Shown: piece by piece, positions 44,233 through 47,335 of the stretch
Layout of the letters: each line of letters starts with the position of its first letter
Numbering within the stretch: the stretch's first letter is position 1
DNA from: an uncultured Spirochaetaceae bacterium
Lineage (GTDB): Bacteria; Spirochaetota; Spirochaetia; Sphaerochaetales; Sphaerochaetaceae
Assembly (NCBI GenBank): GCA_944389065.1
Contig: CALXKZ010000048.1
Coordinates: 1 to 47,335, forward strand
Direction of reading: 5' to 3'
Length of the DNA: 47,335 nucleotides
Made by a program: the position numbers and the translations under genes
The notes under the pieces: generated by a model
The model's database searches: none
What the model was told of the DNA's origin: nothing
Seen by the model: the letters and a program-made list of their open reading frames with translations, nothing else

Positions 44233-44805
44233 ATGGCAAGAGGCTGGTACGTAGTACATACATACACAGGATATGAGCAGAAGATAGAAAGGATCATAAA
44301 CAAGCTCCGCTCTTCTGATGGGGAATTTGCTGCATACTGCACTGGAGTCAGTGTTCCTATGGAGCAGGTTCCTGTCATCAATGACAAGGGTGAGAAGAAG
44401 ATGGAGATGAAGAAGGTCATCCCCGGGTATATCCTTGTTGAGCTCGATCTGCCTGAGAATACATGGCGTACTGTTACTGCCAAGATTGCCAGAATCCAGG
44501 GAGTGACTGGCTTCCTTACTGCAGATAAGACAGGAAAGAATCCTCCTAAGCCGCTTACTGCGCGTGAGCATAGCGATATTCTCCGCCGTACTGGTGAGCT
44601 GCCGGAGGAGAAGGTCTTCCGTCCGAAGCAGGATTTTGAGAAGGGAGAGGAGGTCAAGGTCATTTCCGGGCCGTTCGCTTCCTTCAATGGAACGATCGAT
44701 GAGATCGATAATGCTAAGGGCAGGCTTCGCCTCTCTGTGCAGATATTCGGTCGTTCAACGCCTGTTGAGGTTGATTTCTCGCAGGTTGAGAAGGTCCTGG
44801 TATAA
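44233..44805 (+). CDS. nusG: Transcription elongation/antitermination factor NusG
   Basis: 190 residues: the NGN domain starts with GWYVVHTYTGYEQKIERII and includes KVIPGYILVELDL, while the C-terminal KOW domain reads KGEEVKVISGPFASFNGTI. It binds RNA polymerase and, through KOW, Rho or ribosomal S10. About 10 residues longer than E. coli NusG owing to an internal insert around KPPKPLTARE. Confidence 0.96.
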   Translation: MARGWYVVHTYTGYEQKIERIINKLRSSDGEFAAYCTGVSVPMEQVPVINDKGEKKMEMKKVIPGYILVELDLPENTWRTVTAKIARIQGVTGFLTADKTGKNPPKPLTAREHSDILRRTGELPEEKVFRPKQDFEKGEEVKVISGPFASFNGTIDEIDNAKGRLRLSVQIFGRSTPVEVDFSQVEKVLV

Positions 44806-44841
44806 GCCCAGGGCCATTGGTTTTTTACATTAATTTGACAT

Positions 44842-44881
44842 CTCCCCTGCATTGCAGGGTGGGAGCTCTTCGTTGAAGAGC
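44842..44881 (+). promoter_or_regulatory. Structured leader upstream of rplK, candidate L1 autoregulatory site
   Basis: Two neighbouring hairpins lie in the 146-base gap between nusG and rplK. One (44842-44865) pairs CTCCC with GGGAG around an inner CCTGC/GCAGG. The other, GCTCTTC (44865-44871) with GAAGAGC (44875-44881), has a perfect 7-bp stem. In well-studied bacteria ribosomal protein L1 binds the leader of the L11-L1 operon; that these are the site is inference. Confidence 0.4.
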
Positions 44882-44951
44882 GTTAATACCAGCGCGGAGC
44901 CCAGCGTTATCGGTCAGCTCAGACCAGGCTCCAGAGCGTAAGGAGACTAAA

Positions 44952-45383
44952 ATGGCAAAGAAGAAGGTTACTGCGGTAATCAAGCTGCAGTGTCCTGCCC
45001 AGAAGGCTACGCCGGCACCACCTATTGGTCCAGCACTTGGTCCTCATGGTGTCAGCGCCCCACAGTTCGTCCAGCAGTTCAATGACAAGACAAAGGGATA
45101 TGAACCTGGACTCATCCTTCCTGTTATCATCACAGTCTATCAGGATAAGAGCTTCTCTTTTATCCTCAAGACTCCTCCTGCAGCAGTGCTTATCAAGAAG
45201 GCTCTTGGTCTTCAGACAGCATCCGGCACACCTAACAAGACAAAGGTCGGAACGCTTACTGATGCACAGCTCACGGAAATCGCCAAGACCAAGTTCGAGG
45301 ATCTCAATGCAAACGATATGGATGCTGCAAAGAGAATCATCGCTGGTACAGCCCGCTCCATGGGTGTAGAGGTGGAGAAGTAA
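44952..45383 (+). CDS. rplK: Ribosomal protein L11
   Basis: 143 residues with the L11 pattern: [30 protein letters not shown], the Pro-rich switch that contacts the GTPase centre, and the C-terminal RNA-binding [15 protein letters not shown] 44952 has AAGGAG 7-8 bases before. First gene of rplKA. Confidence 0.97.
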   Translation: MAKKKVTAVIKLQCPAQKATPAPPIGPALGPHGVSAPQFVQQFNDKTKGYEPGLILPVIITVYQDKSFSFILKTPPAAVLIKKALGLQTASGTPNKTKVGTLTDAQLTEIAKTKFEDLNANDMDAAKRIIAGTARSMGVEVEK

Positions 45384-45384
45384 G

Positions 45385-46080
45385 ATGAAAAGAGGAAAGA
45401 AATATCAGGAAGCTGTAAAGAAGATCGACAGAACAAAGCTTTACTCCCTCCAGGAGGCCGCAGAGCTTGTGAAGAGCTGTGCTTTTGCCAAGTTCACAGA
45501 GACTGTCGAGCTTTCAGTGACACTCACTTTGAAGAAGAGCCAGTCTGTCAGGGATACTGTTGTTCTTCCGAATCAGTTCATGGCTCAGAAGAGAGTTCTT
45601 GTCTTCGCAAAGGGCGACAAGGCAGAGGAGGCAAAGGCTGCTGGTGCTGCATATGTCGGTGATACAGACCTCATCGAGAAGATCAGGGGTGGCTGGATGG
45701 ATTTCGATGTCGCGGTCGCAACTCCGGATATGATGAAGGATGTAGGTAGGCTTGGACCTATTCTCGGTAGAAGAGGACTCATGCCGAACCCGAAGACACA
45801 CACTGTCACGAATGATATCAAGGAAGCTCTCGCAGAGCTCAATAAGGGCCGCGTGGAGTTCCGCTCCGATAAGACAGGCGTTGTCCATCTTGCAGTTGGC
45901 AAGGTCAATATGGATGCTGCTGCTATCGCAGAGAACGCACAGGTCGCTATTGATGAGATCGTAAGAAAGAAGCCATCGGATGCAAAGGGTGACTTCGTTG
46001 TTTCCATCGCGCTCTCATCGACAATGGGTCCTGGTGTACACGTCAATGCTAAGGATGCATCTGCATCTGCAGCTGTATAA
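45385..46080 (+). CDS. rplA: Ribosomal protein L1
   Basis: 231 residues: [21 protein letters not shown] at the start, [27 protein letters not shown], the central L1 motif, and [15 protein letters not shown] near the end. It begins one base after the rplK stop. It holds the L1 stalk of the ribosome and is a probable repressor of this operon. Confidence 0.97.
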   Translation: MKRGKKYQEAVKKIDRTKLYSLQEAAELVKSCAFAKFTETVELSVTLTLKKSQSVRDTVVLPNQFMAQKRVLVFAKGDKAEEAKAAGAAYVGDTDLIEKIRGGWMDFDVAVATPDMMKDVGRLGPILGRRGLMPNPKTHTVTNDIKEALAELNKGRVEFRSDKTGVVHLAVGKVNMDAAAIAENAQVAIDEIVRKKPSDAKGDFVVSIALSSTMGPGVHVNAKDASASAAV

Positions 46081-46091
46081 GGAGGGAAGGC

Positions 46092-46616
46092 ATGGATAAT
46101 TACAAGACACGCATTACTCCTGCTAAGGAAGATGCAGTAAAGGCGCTCAGAGATGAGTTCGCTGGATATGATGCATTCATCTTCACAGATTACAGAGGCA
46201 TGACAGTTGAGCAGATCACTGATATCAGGAAGAGCCTGAGAAAGGAAGAGGCTGCTTACCGCGTTGTCAAGAACCGCTATGCCAAGATCGCTCTTAAGGA
46301 TCTTGGGAAATCCGGCGCTGAAGATGATATGAAGGGACCGACAGCTGTTGCTCTTGTCAAGGGTGATACTGCGAACTCCGTTGCCAAGATCCTCTTCAAT
46401 GCAAACAAGGACGGCGTATCTGTAACTGTAAAGGGCGCTCTCATCGGTGATGAGCTGATGAACGCTGATCAGATTGAAGCACTCTCGAAGCTCCCGACAA
46501 AGCTCGAGCTCATCGCTTCCCTCATGGGTACGATGAAGGCACCTGTACAGAAGCTTGCTGCTACTCTTCTTGCATATGTTGAGTCGAAGGGCGGTGCTTC
46601 TGCTGAAGCTAACTGA
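46092..46616 (+). CDS. rplJ: Ribosomal protein L10
   Basis: 174 residues: FIFTDYRGMTVEQITDIRKSLR and YRVVKNRYAKIAL are the L10 globular core, and the C-terminal helix (QKLAATLLAYVESKGG) binds the L7/L12 dimers. GGAGGGAAGGC precedes the start. It lies 11 bases after rplA. Confidence 0.96.
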   Translation: MDNYKTRITPAKEDAVKALRDEFAGYDAFIFTDYRGMTVEQITDIRKSLRKEEAAYRVVKNRYAKIALKDLGKSGAEDDMKGPTAVALVKGDTANSVAKILFNANKDGVSVTVKGALIGDELMNADQIEALSKLPTKLELIASLMGTMKAPVQKLAATLLAYVESKGGASAEAN

Positions 46617-46681
46617 TACGGTCATAGTCTTCACGTAACCTGCTAGACCGTTAAAGAATATTGAGATAAGGAGAAGGTAAT

Positions 46682-47059
46682 ATGGCTACAAAAGAGGAAA
46701 TCATTGAGTCAATCGCATCGATGAGCGTTATGGACGTTGCTGACCTCATCAAGATGATGGAGGAGAAGTTCGGTGTCGTCGCAGCTGCTGCTGTTGCTGC
46801 AGGTCCTGCTGCTGGCGCTGGTGAGGCTGCTGCTGCAGAAGAGGAGCAGACAGAGTTCACAGTTGTTCTCAAGAGCGTTGATGCTGCAAAGAAGATCGCT
46901 TGCATCAAGGAAGTCAGAGCTGTAACAGGTCTTGGCCTCAAGGAGGCAAAGGATCTCTGCGAGAACGGCGGTACACTCAAGGAAGGCGTAAGCAAGGAAG
47001 AGGCTGCTTCTATGAAGGAGAAGCTCACTGCTGCTGGCTGCGAAATCGAGGTGAAGTAA
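46682..47059 (+). CDS. rplL: Ribosomal protein L7/L12
   Basis: 125 residues: the N-terminal dimerisation part is followed by an Ala/Gly-rich hinge and the C-terminal domain [32 protein letters not shown], which recruits translation factors. GGAGAAGG precedes the ATG. The hinge is rich in Ala ([21 protein letters not shown]). Confidence 0.97.
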   Translation: MATKEEIIESIASMSVMDVADLIKMMEEKFGVVAAAAVAAGPAAGAGEAAAAEEEQTEFTVVLKSVDAAKKIACIKEVRAVTGLGLKEAKDLCENGGTLKEGVSKEEAASMKEKLTAAGCEIEVK

Positions 47060-47101
47060 TAAGGCTTTCAGCCGCTATTTATCCTGGGCCCTGTGCTCAG
47101 G

Positions 47102-47130
47102 CTATGCCATCGGAGCCCCCGATGGCATAG
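47102..47130 (+). other. Perfect 12-bp hairpin between rplL and rpoB
   Basis: CTATGCCATCGG (47102-47113) pairs without mismatch with CCGATGGCATAG (47119-47130) around a 5-base loop. No T-run follows, so it is more like the attenuator or RNase III site known between rplL and rpoB in other bacteria than a full terminator. Confidence 0.7.
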
Positions 47131-47188
47131 GTGTCTAAAGAGATTCAGGAAAAAACCAAGTACTTCGGTGCTTTTTGGAGGTACAGCG

Positions 47189-47335
47189 ATGGCCAGCAAG
47201 GGCAAAGGCATAAAGAGAGTAGACATCGGTTCTGAGCTCCCGGAAGTCTGCGAACTTCCCAATCTTATCGGAATCCAGACCGAGTCATTCAGAAATTTCC
47301 TGCAGCTTGATAAGCTGGAGAAGGGCCAGGCTCCC
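47189..47335 (+). CDS. rpoB: RNA polymerase beta subunit, 5' part only
   Basis: The first 49 codons: GIKRVDIG, then LPNLIGIQTESFRNFLQ, the standard opening of bacterial RpoB. GGAGG lies 7 bases before the ATG at 47189. The gene runs off the right edge of the window. Confidence 0.95.
   Translation, partial: MASKGKGIKRVDIGSELPEVCELPNLIGIQTESFRNFLQLDKLEKGQAP

Noticed and set aside
44835..44863. TTGACA before rplK as a promoter
   Set aside because: No -10 element at 16-18 bases; the place is occupied by a G-rich hairpin arm.
1..47335. CRISPR array or insertion-sequence transposase
   Set aside because: No regularly spaced direct repeats and no transposase motifs were seen on either strand.

Overview
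The window looks like a chromosomal segment of a host-associated, diderm (outer-membrane) bacterium, most likely a spirochaete of the Sphaerochaeta/Treponema kind. That guess rests on the content: outer-membrane-type beta-barrel proteins ending in Phe, an RND/MMPL exporter, a lipoprotein with a classic lipobox, a nonulosonic-acid locus with DUF115-type transferases, and the tRNA-Thr / rpmG / tRNA-Trp / secE / nusG / rplKAJL / rpoB order. No marker in the window proves the phylum. The code appears standard (TGA and TAA are used as stops, TGG as Trp).

Layout. (1) 1-9.7 kb is an A+T-richer accessory block that reads as a defence island: a 1,391-residue nuclease-STAND NTPase of Avs type, a decayed AlbA/Schlafen-type regulator, a DUF3427-like/HNH endonuclease, a DUF2075 helicase with an N-terminal PD-(D/E)XK nuclease, and a small-protein/GNAT toxin-antitoxin-like pair. 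(2) 9.8-15.6 kb holds a DUF2442 protein, a DUF2264 probable glycoside-active protein, a pRiA4b ORF-3-like protein, a flavodoxin-type oxidoreductase interrupted by one in-frame TAG, a Crp/Fnr regulator behind a near-consensus promoter, and a cytoplasmic pectinesterase. (3) 15.7-24.6 kb is a surface-glycan locus: a GT28-type glycosyltransferase, two capsular-synthesis (GT32-like) transferases, two paralogous DUF115 proteins, a NeuB lacking its SAF domain, a NeuA-KdsC fusion, a truncated cytidylyltransferase remnant and a Wzx-like flippase. Together these can make a nonulosonic acid, activate it with CMP, transfer it and export the glycan, although no NeuC-type epimerase is present here.

(4) 24.6-37.5 kb carries envelope proteins (RND exporter, beta-barrel, GLUG-repeat lipoprotein, acidic barrel protein) among small metabolic and regulatory genes (EamA transporter, LacI regulator with a candidate self-operator, MBL hydrolase, GNAT, cupin). 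(5) 37.7-40.4 kb is a two-gene polar amino-acid ABC importer whose ATPase has an extra C-terminal domain resembling an RsbW-type ATPase and whose permease is fused to a substrate-binding protein with lobes in swapped order. (6) 40.6-43.5 kb has Hsp20, then a tight DUF1848 / radical SAM / HhH-glycosylase operon. (7) 43.6 kb to the end is the conserved translation-transcription cluster, ending 49 codons into rpoB.

The most unusual points are the defence block at the left end, the rearranged nonulosonate locus, the ABC ATPase fused to an apparent GHKL domain, the single amber codon inside an otherwise intact oxidoreductase, and a catalytic-position Asp-to-Glu change in the HhH glycosylase. All family calls come from reading motifs by eye; no database search was run.
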